A stretch of DNA of 64,000 nucleotides, from NCBI GenBank assembly GCA_021323855.1, contig JAJPKE010000045.1:586663-650662 (forward strand), read 5' to 3'. The DNA is from Chloroflexota bacterium. GTDB lineage: Bacteria > Chloroflexota > Ktedonobacteria > Ktedonobacterales > JADMIN01. The notes under the pieces were generated by a model. It was not told the origin of the DNA, ran no database searches, and saw nothing but the letters and a program-made list of their open reading frames with translations. The position numbers and the translations under genes are program-made. This document shows positions 8,710 to 17,287 of the stretch, piece after piece (position 1 is the stretch's first letter; every line of letters begins with the position of its first letter).

Positions 8710-10722
8710 TCACGACGTTGGCGGTTTCATCGGCCCAGGCGAGACATGCGGCATCACCGGCTGCGGCATGTCTGCGCTTCGGGGTGCTTTCGGCGTCGTT
8801 GGTCTAACGCTCACCCGGTCGCTGGGTCCACGGAAGACAAAGGGTGACGGGACGGGGAAGATGTTGTGAACGAGCGCCACCACAATCGCGACGACGAGCA
8901 GCGCAATAATCACCGTGAGAAGCCCATCGGAGATATGCCCCACCTGATTGATGGCGCGATACAGATAGGCTACCACCGTCTCGAAGGGATTGGACCCCAC
9001 CTGTGCCTTCGCCAGTTGCCGCCCAATCTGCGCAAAGATAGCCGTCAGAAAGGTGATATTGCTGAGTAGCAGACCGATATCATTGAGGATGGCGTGCCCT
9101 AACCGCGCGTTGGGTAAGCCATAGTACAGTGTTGCCAGCCCAGCGGCGGCGCCCGCAATCAACGCCAGCGAGGAGCGCCACGCGACACGCCAGCGCCGGA
9201 GCAACACATCATCAGCCGTCGCCAGATGTGCCTCCACCAGCGTCTCTAGCTCCGGCGTCCCGCGCACCAGTTCGCTGGCAATCGGCCCAATCACCTGCTC
9301 GCTATTCTCCCAATAGCTCACATGGTCGGTGAAGAGGCTGTCGTGGTTGACCACGCGCACATTCTCCACCCGTTTGAGCGTTTCGCGAATGGCGGCGTCC
9401 GGATTCGGCTGATCGGGATCGTTCCAATCGCGCGCCGGTGGCAGTGCGCTGGTATCGAGGTCTCCGGCAGCAACGGGATCGTAGCGCGCCCAGAAGTGAA
9501 TCCAGCGCACATTGCCCGGCAGCACGCCGCGCAGCCGGTGCGCGTCGGTGCGCGAAAGCGGCCAGATGCGGCGCAACGCCTGCGAGAGACAGATGAACGT
9601 CACCTCTTTGCCTGGATTATTCTCCGCCAGCGCCGTCGTCAACCCTTCATAGGCGACAACGGCGCCCATTGAATGTGCAATCACGACGATGCGCTGGCAG
9701 CGGTCATCTTGCAGGAATGGTTGCAGTTGGCGCTGGAACCGTTGCCGGATGCTGGCAGAGTTGGTGTAGTCAAGCAGATAGACCTGCATCGCCGCGATCC
9801 AGTGCAGCGAAACGGTCTCGATCAGCGCCGCAATGCCGCGCAGCAGCGTCCGAAAGCCCGGCAATGGCGCCAGCACGCGCACGATACCTGCCACCCAGAG
9901 CAGCAGCATCACCAGCGGAATGCCCAGCAACCACTGGAATGTTTTCCAGACATCCTGTACGAAATCATAGAGCGAGAGCAGCACCGCTAGCGGTGCGCGC
10001 ACCACCCAGGGCAGCCGGTGTTCGCGCTGGCTGTTGGGCGCATGCCCAAACGACTGCGATGGGTCGTCTCCTGGCTTGGCTGCCGTCTTCCGGTGCCGGC
10101 GTGCATTCTGAACGGCGCGCGCTGGGATGGTGAGGCGCTGCCCAATCGGCAGGAGGATGCCATACGTTTCCTGGCGAAACTGGAGCCGCGCCCAGGCTAA
10201 CGCCGAGCGCGTGGATGGCACGCCGAACGCCTGTGCCCACCAGACCTCGCGCATCTCCAGATAGAGCGAATCAGGCGCTTCGCCATGTGGCCCGGCATGG
10301 CCGCAGAGTTCGACAGTGGCGTGCGAGGCAGGGACATCGGGATTATTCTCTTCCAGCAGATGCGTCTGCATCCAGATACGGTCAGGGCCGGATTCGCGCA
10401 ACGCCAGGCCAGCGGTATGGTTGAACCAGTAACCCAGCGCGTTGAGCGCCTCCTGCAAGGTATCGTTTTTCTTCTCGCTGCCGATGCCATGAATGATGAC
10501 GACGCCAGTGTACGGCTGATCGCGTCGCAGTGGCGGCTGCTCGTCGCCCTCGGTCGCCTCGCTGGTCTGGCTGCCTGCGCTGCCTGCGTGCGCCATCCGT
10601 GCCGTGCGGCTCACCAGTCGTTGCTGTTGCTCAGAGAACTGCTGCGCCTGTGCCATCTGCGCCATCTGCTCCAAGTCCCGCGTCCGTATATTCTGCGTCG
10701 TTTCCCTATCTTGCTCGCTCAT
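8710..10722 (-). CDS. Membrane-anchored alpha/beta hydrolase
   Basis: Large protein (about 670 residues) combining a serine-hydrolase core with membrane helices. The core has the oxyanion strand GVVIIHGIGS at about residue 73 and the nucleophile elbow IAHSMGAVVAYE, a lipase-type GxSxG. Hydrophobic segments occur within the core (VMLLLWVAGIVRVLAPL) and as three helices in the last 130 residues, so the C-terminus is membrane-embedded. The N-tail is Gln/Met-rich and contains 9-bp DNA repeats. The start at 10722 (MSEQDRETTQ) is inferred from loss of protein-like sequence upstream; an ATG 30 bases earlier is possible. Substrate unknown; a lipid or ester is likely. Confidence 0.75.
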   Translation of the reverse strand: MSEQDRETTQNIRTRDLEQMAQMAQAQQFSEQQQRLVSRTARMAHAGSAGSQTSEATEGDEQPPLRRDQPYTGVVIIHGIGSEKKNDTLQEALNALGYWFNHTAGLALRESGPDRIWMQTHLLEENNPDVPASHATVELCGHAGPHGEAPDSLYLEMREVWWAQAFGVPSTRSALAWARLQFRQETYGILLPIGQRLTIPARAVQNARRHRKTAAKPGDDPSQSFGHAPNSQREHRLPWVVRAPLAVLLSLYDFVQDVWKTFQWLLGIPLVMLLLWVAGIVRVLAPLPGFRTLLRGIAALIETVSLHWIAAMQVYLLDYTNSASIRQRFQRQLQPFLQDDRCQRIVVIAHSMGAVVAYEGLTTALAENNPGKEVTFICLSQALRRIWPLSRTDAHRLRGVLPGNVRWIHFWARYDPVAAGDLDTSALPPARDWNDPDQPNPDAAIRETLKRVENVRVVNHDSLFTDHVSYWENSEQVIGPIASELVRGTPELETLVEAHLATADDVLLRRWRVAWRSSLALIAGAAAGLATLYYGLPNARLGHAILNDIGLLLSNITFLTAIFAQIGRQLAKAQVGSNPFETVVAYLYRAINQVGHISDGLLTVIIALLVVAIVVALVHNIFPVPSPFVFRGPSDRVSVRPTTPKAPRSADMPQPVMPHVSPGPMKPPTS
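10562..10588. repeat. 9-bp tandem repeat (perfect pair plus degenerate copy)
   Basis: CTGGTCTGG then CTGCCTGCG twice. It lies in the disordered N-tail of the membrane hydrolase and adds a three-residue periodicity there. Confidence 0.85.
10652..10669. repeat. 9-bp tandem repeat (perfect pair)
   Basis: GCCATCTGC twice, coding for a repeated Ala-Gln-Met unit in the N-tail of the same hydrolase. Confidence 0.85.
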
Positions 10723-11013
10723 GCCTTCATCACCAACGCTTTCCTGTCTCATCCCATCAACACACACGCCTACGGCGAATCGGAAGCGACCGGCAAGACA
10801 CAGCATACGTTCGCCATGAGCAGTATCGCAGCAAGAGAGGGACCGTTTCAAGAGGGCAGTATGACTATTTCGCTCAGGTGTGATGTACGAGACACTGGCT
10901 ATGAGGAGGATATGCAGCGGAATGGTTAGTGTCTTGCCCAATTGGCCATAACATAAAGACGACGAGAGCAGAAGTCCCTCATGTTCTGCTCTCGCTGTAT
11001 GTGTCGGATTTTC

Positions 11014-11229
11014 CTAATAATTCCTGAAAAACTCTTCGCGGCTGATGCCTAGTTGTTTTAATAGCTGACTGAGGAGCCACTCATCAATTGGATCATCATG
11101 AGCATTTGGCCATCTGGCTTTGTGTCCTCCATATTGGACCGTTGCATGTTTTCTTCCCTTCTGCTGCTGGAACGTCGCCCCCATTTGCTTGAGACTGCGT
11201 TGGACCTTGCGCAAGGGATAGGTCGGCAT
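11014..11229 (-). CDS. HicA-like toxin (YcfA family mRNA interferase)
   Basis: A 71-residue protein with the HicA pattern: an N-terminal helix that positions the RNA (VQRSLKQMGATFQQQKG), the His-containing strand GRKHATVQY, and a C-terminal helix LLSQLLKQLGISREEF. HicA toxins have a double-stranded-RNA-binding fold and cleave mRNA until bound by HicB. The segment after the His strand (GGHKARWPNAHDDP) is unlike the usual VPRH-type turn, so it is a divergent member. The start at 11229 has AGGAG 6 bases before it. The cognate antitoxin is transcribed divergently, not in the usual hicAB operon order. Confidence 0.75.
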   Translation of the reverse strand: MPTYPLRKVQRSLKQMGATFQQQKGRKHATVQYGGHKARWPNAHDDPIDEWLLSQLLKQLGISREEFFRNY

Positions 11230-11283
11230 GTGGCTCCTTTCGCCAGTTTTCGGAAAAACAATTTCACGAAACCGCCAAACACT

Positions 11284-11312
11284 AGCATACCATGCTTCTG
11301 GCAAATTGTCAA
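11284..11312 (-). promoter_or_regulatory. Promoter of hicA-like gene
   Basis: On the - strand: TTGACA (complement of 11307-11312), 17-base spacer, TATGCT (complement of 11284-11289). A near-consensus housekeeping promoter 55 bases before the hicA start. Confidence 0.75.
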
Positions 11313-11382
11313 ATACTGTATAATTACGTTGATTAATTTGACATGAAATATGCGATATGTTACACTACTAACGAATTGTCAA
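11304..11382. promoter_or_regulatory. Operator candidate shared by divergent hicA and XRE-hicB
   Basis: TGTCAAAT (11307-11314) and ATTTGACA (11336-11343) form an inverted repeat whose arms are the two divergent -35 boxes. A further AATTGTCAA copy at 11374-11382, just after the rightward -10 box, repeats the one at 11304-11312. Binding of the XRE-HicB protein here would silence both genes. Confidence 0.6.
11338..11366 (+). promoter_or_regulatory. Promoter of XRE-HicB antitoxin gene
   Basis: TTGACA (11338-11343), 17-base spacer, TACACT (11361-11366). Transcription would start near 11373 and the ATG is at 11421 behind AAAGGG. Confidence 0.75.
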
Positions 11383-11420
11383 GAGTGATGTCGCGTTCAT
11401 AGTAAAGTAAAGGGTAGCGC

Positions 11421-12023
11421 ATGACCATGCAAGTAGAACATCAACGGGGTATCGCGCTCCCAATGTTGCGGGAGGCGCGTGAACGGCGTGGGCTGAGCCA
11501 GGAGTCGCTGGCAGAGCTGGTTGGCGTAACACGCGCAACTATCGTCAACCTCGAACATGGAGCGACCCACGCCCGCGCATCCAATGCGCAGCGGCTGGCG
11601 GCGGCGCTGGCGGTGCCACTAGACGTGCTGACCGGCGCGCAACCGTTCCCCGAATCGCAGGATGAGCCGGAGCCGCCGGGTGGCGTGTTATCAGACTATT
11701 TCGCGGCGGCGATGCGCCATGCCGTCTATCGTCGTGTGCGCGGCGAGCCGGAGCGCATTTACGCGGCGATTCCCGGTATCTCTGGCCTCTGGGCGCGTGG
11801 GCAGTCCCGCGAAGAGGCCGAACGCGATCTGCGTGAGGCGCTCGAATGGTACGTGCTGACGGCGATCTTCGATCACCAGCCGCTGCCCGCCTTTGACGAT
11901 GTTTCGCTCGAAATCACCGAAGAAAGCCGCGACGGCGCAACGGTTCTCTATCCGATTGCGCCGCCGGACCGGGCGAGCTTTCTGGATGATAGCGATGCCG
12001 TCGTCTCACCACTCGAAAGCTGA
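11421..12023 (+). CDS. XRE-HTH / HicB-like fused antitoxin
   Basis: Protein of 200 residues with two parts. Residues about 14-70 are a Cro/C1 helix-turn-helix (LREARERRGLSQESLAELVGV followed by TIVNLEHGATHARASN). Residues about 95-155 are a HicB domain: ERIYAAIPGISGLWARGQSREEAERDLREALEW, the partial RNase H fold that neutralises HicA. Common HicB proteins put the DNA-binding domain at the C-terminus; here it is N-terminal. A divergent HicA-like gene 190 bp away makes a toxin-antitoxin role likely. It probably represses both divergent promoters. Confidence 0.82.
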   Translation: MTMQVEHQRGIALPMLREARERRGLSQESLAELVGVTRATIVNLEHGATHARASNAQRLAAALAVPLDVLTGAQPFPESQDEPEPPGGVLSDYFAAAMRHAVYRRVRGEPERIYAAIPGISGLWARGQSREEAERDLREALEWYVLTAIFDHQPLPAFDDVSLEITEESRDGATVLYPIAPPDRASFLDDSDAVVSPLES

Positions 12024-12032
12024 GGCGGTGTA

Positions 12033-12689
12033 TCACCATCCATCCCAATGGGTGACGGACTCGACCGGCTCACGTTTGGCTGGCGCAAAAGTGGGCGTGT
12101 CGGTGTAGGCGACGGGAATCAGCGCCGCCTGCGTGACGCGCTCATAAGGGATGCCCAGCGCCTCCGCCGCGTCGCGCTCGAAGAGCAGATGCACCGAGGT
12201 CCAGGAGCTACCCAGGCCACGCGCCCGCGCCGCCAGCATAAAGCTCCACGCCGCCGGCAGAATTGAACCCCAGAGGCCCGCCTGTTCCGCAACGGAAAGC
12301 CCCTCCGCCCGGCCAGCGATGCAGGGAATGAGCAGCACCGGTGCTTCGTGCATATGCTCGGCCAGATAGTCCGCCGAACTCAGCACACGCATCTGTGTCT
12401 GCGCGCGTTCTGGATAGCGTGCCGCCAGTTTCTCCATCACCGGCTGTTGTTGCGCGCGGTAGAGCGCCCAGCCACGCCGGTAAATATCGCCAATTGCCTG
12501 TCGTTTCGCCGCGTCCGTCACGACGACGAAATGCCATTGCTGGCGATTGCCGCCGGTTGGCGCCTGCAACGCCAGTTCCAGGCACTCGCGGATGATCTCC
12601 GGCTCGACGGGACGCGAAAAGTCCAGCCGTTTGCGCACGGAGCGGGTGGTCGCCAGCACTTCATCAGGCGTCAGATTGAGTAGTGTCAT
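12033..12689 (-). CDS. Nitroreductase family protein
   Basis: FMN-dependent NAD(P)H oxidoreductase of 218 residues. The family pattern is visible: RSVRKRLDFSRPVEPEIIRECLELALQAPTGGNRQQWHFVVV at the N-terminus, which holds the FMN phosphate and isoalloxazine contacts, and GLGSSWTSVHL near residue 165. Such enzymes reduce nitroaromatics, quinones or enones in the cytoplasm; the physiological substrate is unknown. It converges with the XRE-HicB gene with only 9 bp between the stops, and no terminator is seen there. Confidence 0.9.
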   Translation of the reverse strand: MTLLNLTPDEVLATTRSVRKRLDFSRPVEPEIIRECLELALQAPTGGNRQQWHFVVVTDAAKRQAIGDIYRRGWALYRAQQQPVMEKLAARYPERAQTQMRVLSSADYLAEHMHEAPVLLIPCIAGRAEGLSVAEQAGLWGSILPAAWSFMLAARARGLGSSWTSVHLLFERDAAEALGIPYERVTQAALIPVAYTDTPTFAPAKREPVESVTHWDGW

Positions 12690-12744
12690 CGGTTTCTCTT
12701 ATCCTCTCAGCTCTATCGTCAACGACTGGATACCTCATCATATC

Positions 12745-13947
12745 TTAATGGATGCTCAACCCGATGAGCGGAACGAACCAGTATGGCAGCGAGATCACAA
12801 TCAAACCAGCCACAATCAGTGCAATGCCGCCCATAGAGCGTGCTACGCCTTGTCGGCTTTCCCCTTTTTCCGCACGGTGCCAGAGCAACGCGACACCTGC
12901 ACCCAGGATAACGCCGCTACACAGACCAGCAATCAAACCGCTCTGCCCAGCCTGTGTGTCTGGCAAAGGGGCATTCATTATCAATGGACCGCCCACATAG
13001 CGCTGAAGCAGACCAATGCTCAGGCCGCTTAATAGGCCGAGGAAGAGAGCAGGGGTAAATGTTGCCCAGTGTGGTTGGTTATGGCTTCCTGCCCCAGCAT
13101 CAGCAGAGGTATTGGCAACCTCACGATATTGCAACGCCGAGAGACCACCGGCAATGCCGCCAAGCAGCAGGCCAATCAATGAGAACACGCCGTAACCATA
13201 GAGCAACCCCAGGGTATTCTGTTGTGGCGTGGACGTATCCATACCAACTTGCGCGGCGTAGGGCAACATAAAAGTAAATACACCAGCCAGCGAGCCTATG
13301 AACGCCAGGAGGAGCGCGCTCGCTATGCCGATGGCGGAGCCACTCAATAAACGCCGCCAGAAGTCTGTGCGTCTACTGGCGATACCTACCACGATAACGC
13401 TTAGCAAGGCTCCCAGCAGCCCGCCTGACAGGGCAAATACCAGCGCCACATCACCGCCAATCCCTTCACCAACATCGGGGCCGTATCCAGCCGTCACGCC
13501 AAAGCGCAGCAGAAACACTAACAGCCCCACGCCCATCCCTGTGACAAGACCGATTGCCAAACTACGTGGCGTCCGTGACAAGCGCCCCAGTGACAGCGCA
13601 CACATCATTCCAAGACCTAGACCGCAGAACAGACCGCTCAGTAGCGAATACGGCGGCAGGAAAAAGAGATAACCCATGTGCGACTGCGCAAACTCGAAGG
13701 CCATGCCACCCAGCAGACCGCACCCAATCCCCAGCAGCACGCCACTACTCGCGCCATTCACGATGTCGCTGCGTGTGACGGCGCTCAGCACAGGGATGGT
13801 GCGACCATTCATCCCTGCGCCAGCCACGCGCGACACGAGTGCCAGCGCCCCAAACGCGCAGAGCGACAATCCAGCCACGAGCAGACACAGCCACGCGAAA
13901 CTTCCCTCGATGCCCCCAACCAGCGAGATATTCCCGATAGACACCAT
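12745..13947 (-). CDS. Polytopic membrane protein, function unknown
   Basis: A 400-residue, glycine-rich protein with about ten to twelve hydrophobic helices and few charged residues. Many helices contain G-[IL]-G-[CVL]-G packing runs. A central loop (about residues 285-305, NTSADAGAGSHNQPH) is hydrophilic. I recognise no transporter motif. The start at 13947 (MVSIGNISLV) is chosen because AAAGG lies just upstream and the longer frame adds non-hydrophobic sequence unlike a leader. It lies between a nitroreductase (same strand) and a DUF1269 protein (opposite strand). Confidence 0.65.
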   Translation of the reverse strand: MVSIGNISLVGGIEGSFAWLCLLVAGLSLCAFGALALVSRVAGAGMNGRTIPVLSAVTRSDIVNGASSGVLLGIGCGLLGGMAFEFAQSHMGYLFFLPPYSLLSGLFCGLGLGMMCALSLGRLSRTPRSLAIGLVTGMGVGLLVFLLRFGVTAGYGPDVGEGIGGDVALVFALSGGLLGALLSVIVVGIASRRTDFWRRLLSGSAIGIASALLLAFIGSLAGVFTFMLPYAAQVGMDTSTPQQNTLGLLYGYGVFSLIGLLLGGIAGGLSALQYREVANTSADAGAGSHNQPHWATFTPALFLGLLSGLSIGLLQRYVGGPLIMNAPLPDTQAGQSGLIAGLCSGVILGAGVALLWHRAEKGESRQGVARSMGGIALIVAGLIVISLPYWFVPLIGLSIH

Positions 13948-14233
13948 TGTCTGCCTTTCTACAACAGCGAGTTGTGAACGTTCATGACAACCGTTCCGGC
14001 ACTGTTGCCGACCGATTTGCTCAGTGGTCAGCAAAGCAAACCAGTTTGCGTCTGTTGAAAACTATAGCGAACGATGACGAATAGCGAAAGGATGAGCATA
14101 AATGGGCATAAAGGAGCAGCCATTCTGGACACTTTCACCTACAACCACCCTTCAGCAGTCGCGTACTTGTTGCATGGGGAACAGTCTCCATGCTCTTTCA
14201 GAACCGAACACGCTTTCAGAGAGGATAAAGACA

Positions 14234-14740
14234 ATGGCCGATACCAACAACACACAGCAGGAACAGAAACTGCTGGTCATCGCGTATGAAGGTGAGACGC
14301 GCGCTAACGAGGTCTTGCGCGCGCTCCAGCAGATGGAGAAGGCGCATCTCGTGCGCCTGCGCAACGCCGCCGTCGTCTCACGCAACGCGCAGGGCAAGAT
14401 TGCGCTCCACGAAACACACGACTTCGACGCTAAAGAGGGCGCGTTGGCTGGTGCGCTCGCGGGTGGACTGCTGGGCCTCATCAGAGGCGAAATCGTGGAA
14501 GATGCGCTGCTCGGCGCTGGCGCGGGTTTCCTCGCCAGCAAAGTGATGGACCTGGGCTTTAAGGACGACTATCTCAAAGAGATTGGCGAACACCTGACGC
14601 CTAATAGCTCCGCCATCGTCGCCGTCGTTCACTTTGAGCAGGTGGACCCGGCGGTGCAGGAATTGCGCCAGTTCGGCGGCCACCTCTTGCAGCAAACCTT
14701 ACCGGCGGATGTGGCGCAGAAACTGGTCGCTGTCGCCTGA
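14234..14740 (+). CDS. DUF1269 domain protein
   Basis: A 168-residue member of the DUF1269 family. The pattern is a ferredoxin-like first half (LLVIAYEGETRANEVLRALQQME, then LVRLRNAAVVSR), a glycine-zipper hairpin (ALAGALAGGLLGLIRG at about 75-90) that probably inserts in the membrane, and a second alpha/beta half ending GGHLLQQTLP. Family members are often stress-linked; no biochemical role is established. The start at 14234 follows GAGAGGAT. A hairpin GCATGGGGA/TCTCCATGC (14172-14193, one mismatch) lies in the leader. Confidence 0.85.
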   Translation: MADTNNTQQEQKLLVIAYEGETRANEVLRALQQMEKAHLVRLRNAAVVSRNAQGKIALHETHDFDAKEGALAGALAGGLLGLIRGEIVEDALLGAGAGFLASKVMDLGFKDDYLKEIGEHLTPNSSAIVAVVHFEQVDPAVQELRQFGGHLLQQTLPADVAQKLVAVA

Positions 14741-14767
14741 TTTCAGGCGTTGCTAGAATATCGCTGC

Positions 14768-15802
14768 TCAATCTGCCAGGCGCTGACGTAATGCCGCGCG
14801 TTCGTCTTCATCCAGGAAGGCGATTTCGATGGCGTTACGCTGCGCCTGGCGTATCTGTGCTGGGCTGAGGCCGGCGGCGGGCGCAGCCACCCGCAATTCA
14901 TATGGCAGGTCAATGCCGCTGATCGCCGGGTCATCGGTGTTGATCGTCGCCAGGACGCCGTGTTCGAGGAACTGGCGCAATGGATGGCTGGCGTAATCCG
15001 GCACCGTGCTGGTCTGGACGTTGCTAGTGAGGCTGATCTCCAGCCCGATGCCCTGCCGCGCCAACACCTCTACCAGTGAAGGATCGTCAATTGCGCGCAC
15101 GCCATGCCCGATGCGCTCGGCTCCCAACTCGGTGATCGCCTGCCACACGCCGGGCGCGCCCGCCGCCTCGCCTGCATGCACTGTAATGTGCCAGCCCGCA
15201 TCACGTCCGCGCCGGAAATGCTCGATGAACAGCTCGCCGGGGAAATGCGCCTCATCGCCCGCCAGATCGAGCGCCGTCAGATGCTCGCGCTGCGTCAGCA
15301 GGGCATCCAGTTCGCGCATCGCGGACTCCGGCCCATAGGTGCGGCAGAGAATGCCAATCAGGTTGGTGCGCACGCCGTAGTCGCGTTCGGCCAGCCGCGC
15401 AGCGTCTACTATCGCCTCCACGACGCCAGCGGGATCGAGATCGTGCGACTGCGCTATAAAGCACGGGCTGAAGCGCAGTTCCAGGTAGGATATGCCTTCG
15501 CGGGCGGCGTCTTCGACGTTCTCGCGCGTGATGCGGGCGCAGGCGTCCAGCGTCATCAATGGCAGCGCCGCGCAATCAATTTTAGCGAGGAACGCCACCA
15601 AATCAGGCTCCGGCGATGTCACTTGCACCAGCGGGCGCAACGCTTCCAGTTCGCGTGGCAGTGGCATATTGTATTGCTCCGCCAGTTCCAGCACCGTCTG
15701 CGGGCGGATCGCGCCTTCCAGATGCCGGTGCAGATCAATCAACGGGATAGAGGAGGATTCTGGAGGGATGGGAGATGCTGTGGTTTCGCCTGAGTCATTC
15801 AT
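14768..15802 (-). CDS. add: Adenosine deaminase
   Basis: Metal-dependent amidohydrolase of 344 residues that converts adenosine to inosine in purine salvage. The zinc and catalytic residues are all in place: LHRHLEGAIRP (two metal His), HAGEAAG with catalytic Glu and metal His, ERIGHGVRAIDD with the transition-state His, and TNTDDPAIS with the final Asp ligand. The first 22 residues are a Pro/Ser tail that is probably disordered. It is leftward, with convergence to the DUF1269 gene on its 3' side. Related aminodeoxyfutalosine or adenine deaminases cannot be excluded by motif alone. Confidence 0.88.
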   Translation of the reverse strand: MNDSGETTASPIPPESSSIPLIDLHRHLEGAIRPQTVLELAEQYNMPLPRELEALRPLVQVTSPEPDLVAFLAKIDCAALPLMTLDACARITRENVEDAAREGISYLELRFSPCFIAQSHDLDPAGVVEAIVDAARLAERDYGVRTNLIGILCRTYGPESAMRELDALLTQREHLTALDLAGDEAHFPGELFIEHFRRGRDAGWHITVHAGEAAGAPGVWQAITELGAERIGHGVRAIDDPSLVEVLARQGIGLEISLTSNVQTSTVPDYASHPLRQFLEHGVLATINTDDPAISGIDLPYELRVAAPAAGLSPAQIRQAQRNAIEIAFLDEDERAALRQRLAD

Positions 15803-16064
15803 GGCATGCGCTCCGTTTGGTCTTCTGATGTGTTTCTCAATAGCCTAGCGCACACCGTCAAGAGCCGACCGGCAATCGCCGCACCACCGGGCTTGCACGA
15901 CTACGTATGCCTTGCTGCCGAGTAAACCGGCGCTGCGTCAGACGCGATGAGGAGCATGACAGCCGCTTACTGAGAAGTATGGATGAGCATGGTACAATAC
16001 AGACTGGGATGCCCTGGGTATCTCTGGATGGTACGGCGCTGCGCTGCTGGCAGGCACGGCAAGG

Positions 16065-16082
16065 GCAGCATGAGCAGCATGA
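16065..16082. repeat. 9-bp tandem repeat (perfect pair)
   Basis: GCAGCATGA twice, in the untranslated stretch 20 bases before the start codon at 16101. The rest of the 298-bp gap 15803-16100 holds nothing else I can support apart from a TACAAT box near 15991. Confidence 0.85.
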
Positions 16083-16100
16083 GAAGACGGCAAGTGGCAG

Positions 16101-16634
16101 ATGGATGACGAGACGCGCAACGACGAGCAAGATGAGGTATCTGACGAGATATCTCCAGCAGACGATGAGATAGCCGGTGGCGTGGAAACCAGCGAGAGCG
16201 AAACACCACCACTGGCACGGGTCCGCTACGGTCTGGGCAAGGAACTGCGGCTCTATCCCGATGCGTTTGTCGTCTTGCTGCGCGAGGAACACGAAGAACT
16301 GCGTTATTCCCTCGCCAATATCCGCCGTATCATCCTGACTCCCGGCGAGTATACGCCAAGCAAACTGGTGCTGATGTTCGAGCTTGACGACGGCAACACC
16401 GTCATCGCTGCGGAAGGCATGAGCAACGTGCGCGGCTTCCGCACGCTCCTCAAGCGGCTCGACGAATTGCACCTGCCCATTGAACTGGACCCGCCGGATA
16501 TGGATGAGCAGTTGCGGCAGGCATTGGTCATTCGCTCGCGCTATCAGATGGGGTGTTATGGCCTGATTCTCGGCGTCTGCCTCATCCTGACAATCATCTA
16601 CTTGGTCGTCGCCTTCATCGGCGCGCATCACTGA
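16101..16634 (+). CDS. Hypothetical protein with one C-terminal membrane helix
   Basis: 177 residues: an acidic, disordered first 35, a globular middle (YGLGKELRLYPDAFVVLLREEHEELRYSLANIRRI and a strand-rich stretch around residues 75-110 resembling a PH-like beta barrel), and one membrane helix at about 150-173 followed by AHH. It would be tail-anchored with the globular part in the cytoplasm. I do not recognise the family. The next gene starts 83 bp downstream on the same strand and might share its transcript. Confidence 0.7.
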   Translation: MDDETRNDEQDEVSDEISPADDEIAGGVETSESETPPLARVRYGLGKELRLYPDAFVVLLREEHEELRYSLANIRRIILTPGEYTPSKLVLMFELDDGNTVIAAEGMSNVRGFRTLLKRLDELHLPIELDPPDMDEQLRQALVIRSRYQMGCYGLILGVCLILTIIYLVVAFIGAHH

Positions 16635-16717
16635 GCAATCGCCGAGCGATGTCGCGGTGCCAAGAACTCAATAGATGCACCGCCTGTACAAACAACAAAT
16701 ACACAGGAGTTGCGGCA

Positions 16718-17263
16718 GTGATTCAGGTTATCATCTTGAATGGCGGGTCGAGTTCGGGCAAAACGACCATTGCAACTGCTCTTCAGGATATCTTACCGTC
16801 GCCCTGGTTGCGGCTGAGCATTGATACGCTAGTTGATGCCATGCCGCCGAGGCTCCTCACCTCAGAAACCGGCATCGCATTCGGTGCTGACGGCTCGGTT
16901 CGTCCGGGGCAAGAATTTCGGCGATTGGAATCGGCCTGGATGCAGGGTATCGCCGCTATGGCCCATGCCGGAGCGCGTGTTATCTTTGATGATGTATTCC
17001 TCAGTGGTGTTGACGCTCGCAACAGATGGCAGGCGGCATTGGCCGGTGTATTGGTCTTGTGGGTGGGAGTGCGATGTGACCCTGCTGTCGCAGCCGAACG
17101 CGAACGAGGACGCGGAGACCGTGTAACAGGCATGGCGGTGTTACAGGCGCAGACGGTTCATGCAGGCATTGAGTATGACATCGAGGTTGACACAACCAAA
17201 ACATCAGCGATGGAGTGCGCTCAACGCATTGCTCAATTGGTAGATGACAGATCGGTGGGCTAG
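16718..17263 (+). CDS. Chloramphenicol 3-O-phosphotransferase-like kinase
   Basis: P-loop kinase of 181 residues that matches the chloramphenicol phosphotransferase family of Streptomyces venezuelae in layout and in most conserved blocks. They are Walker A GGSSSGKT (9-16), catalytic base Asp36 in SIDTLVDAMP, the EFRRLESAWMQGIAAMA helix, the substrate-lid segment VIFDDVFLSG, WVGVRCD, and GDRVTGMA near the end. The enzyme would phosphorylate the primary hydroxyl of chloramphenicol, or a related molecule, with ATP. The start is GTG with AGGAG 8 bases before it, so the long upstream open frame is not used. Family membership is sure; the real substrate is not. Confidence 0.88.
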   Translation: MIQVIILNGGSSSGKTTIATALQDILPSPWLRLSIDTLVDAMPPRLLTSETGIAFGADGSVRPGQEFRRLESAWMQGIAAMAHAGARVIFDDVFLSGVDARNRWQAALAGVLVLWVGVRCDPAVAAERERGRGDRVTGMAVLQAQTVHAGIEYDIEVDTTKTSAMECAQRIAQLVDDRSVG

Positions 17264-17287
17264 TGTCTGCTCATCTCTGATATGCTT

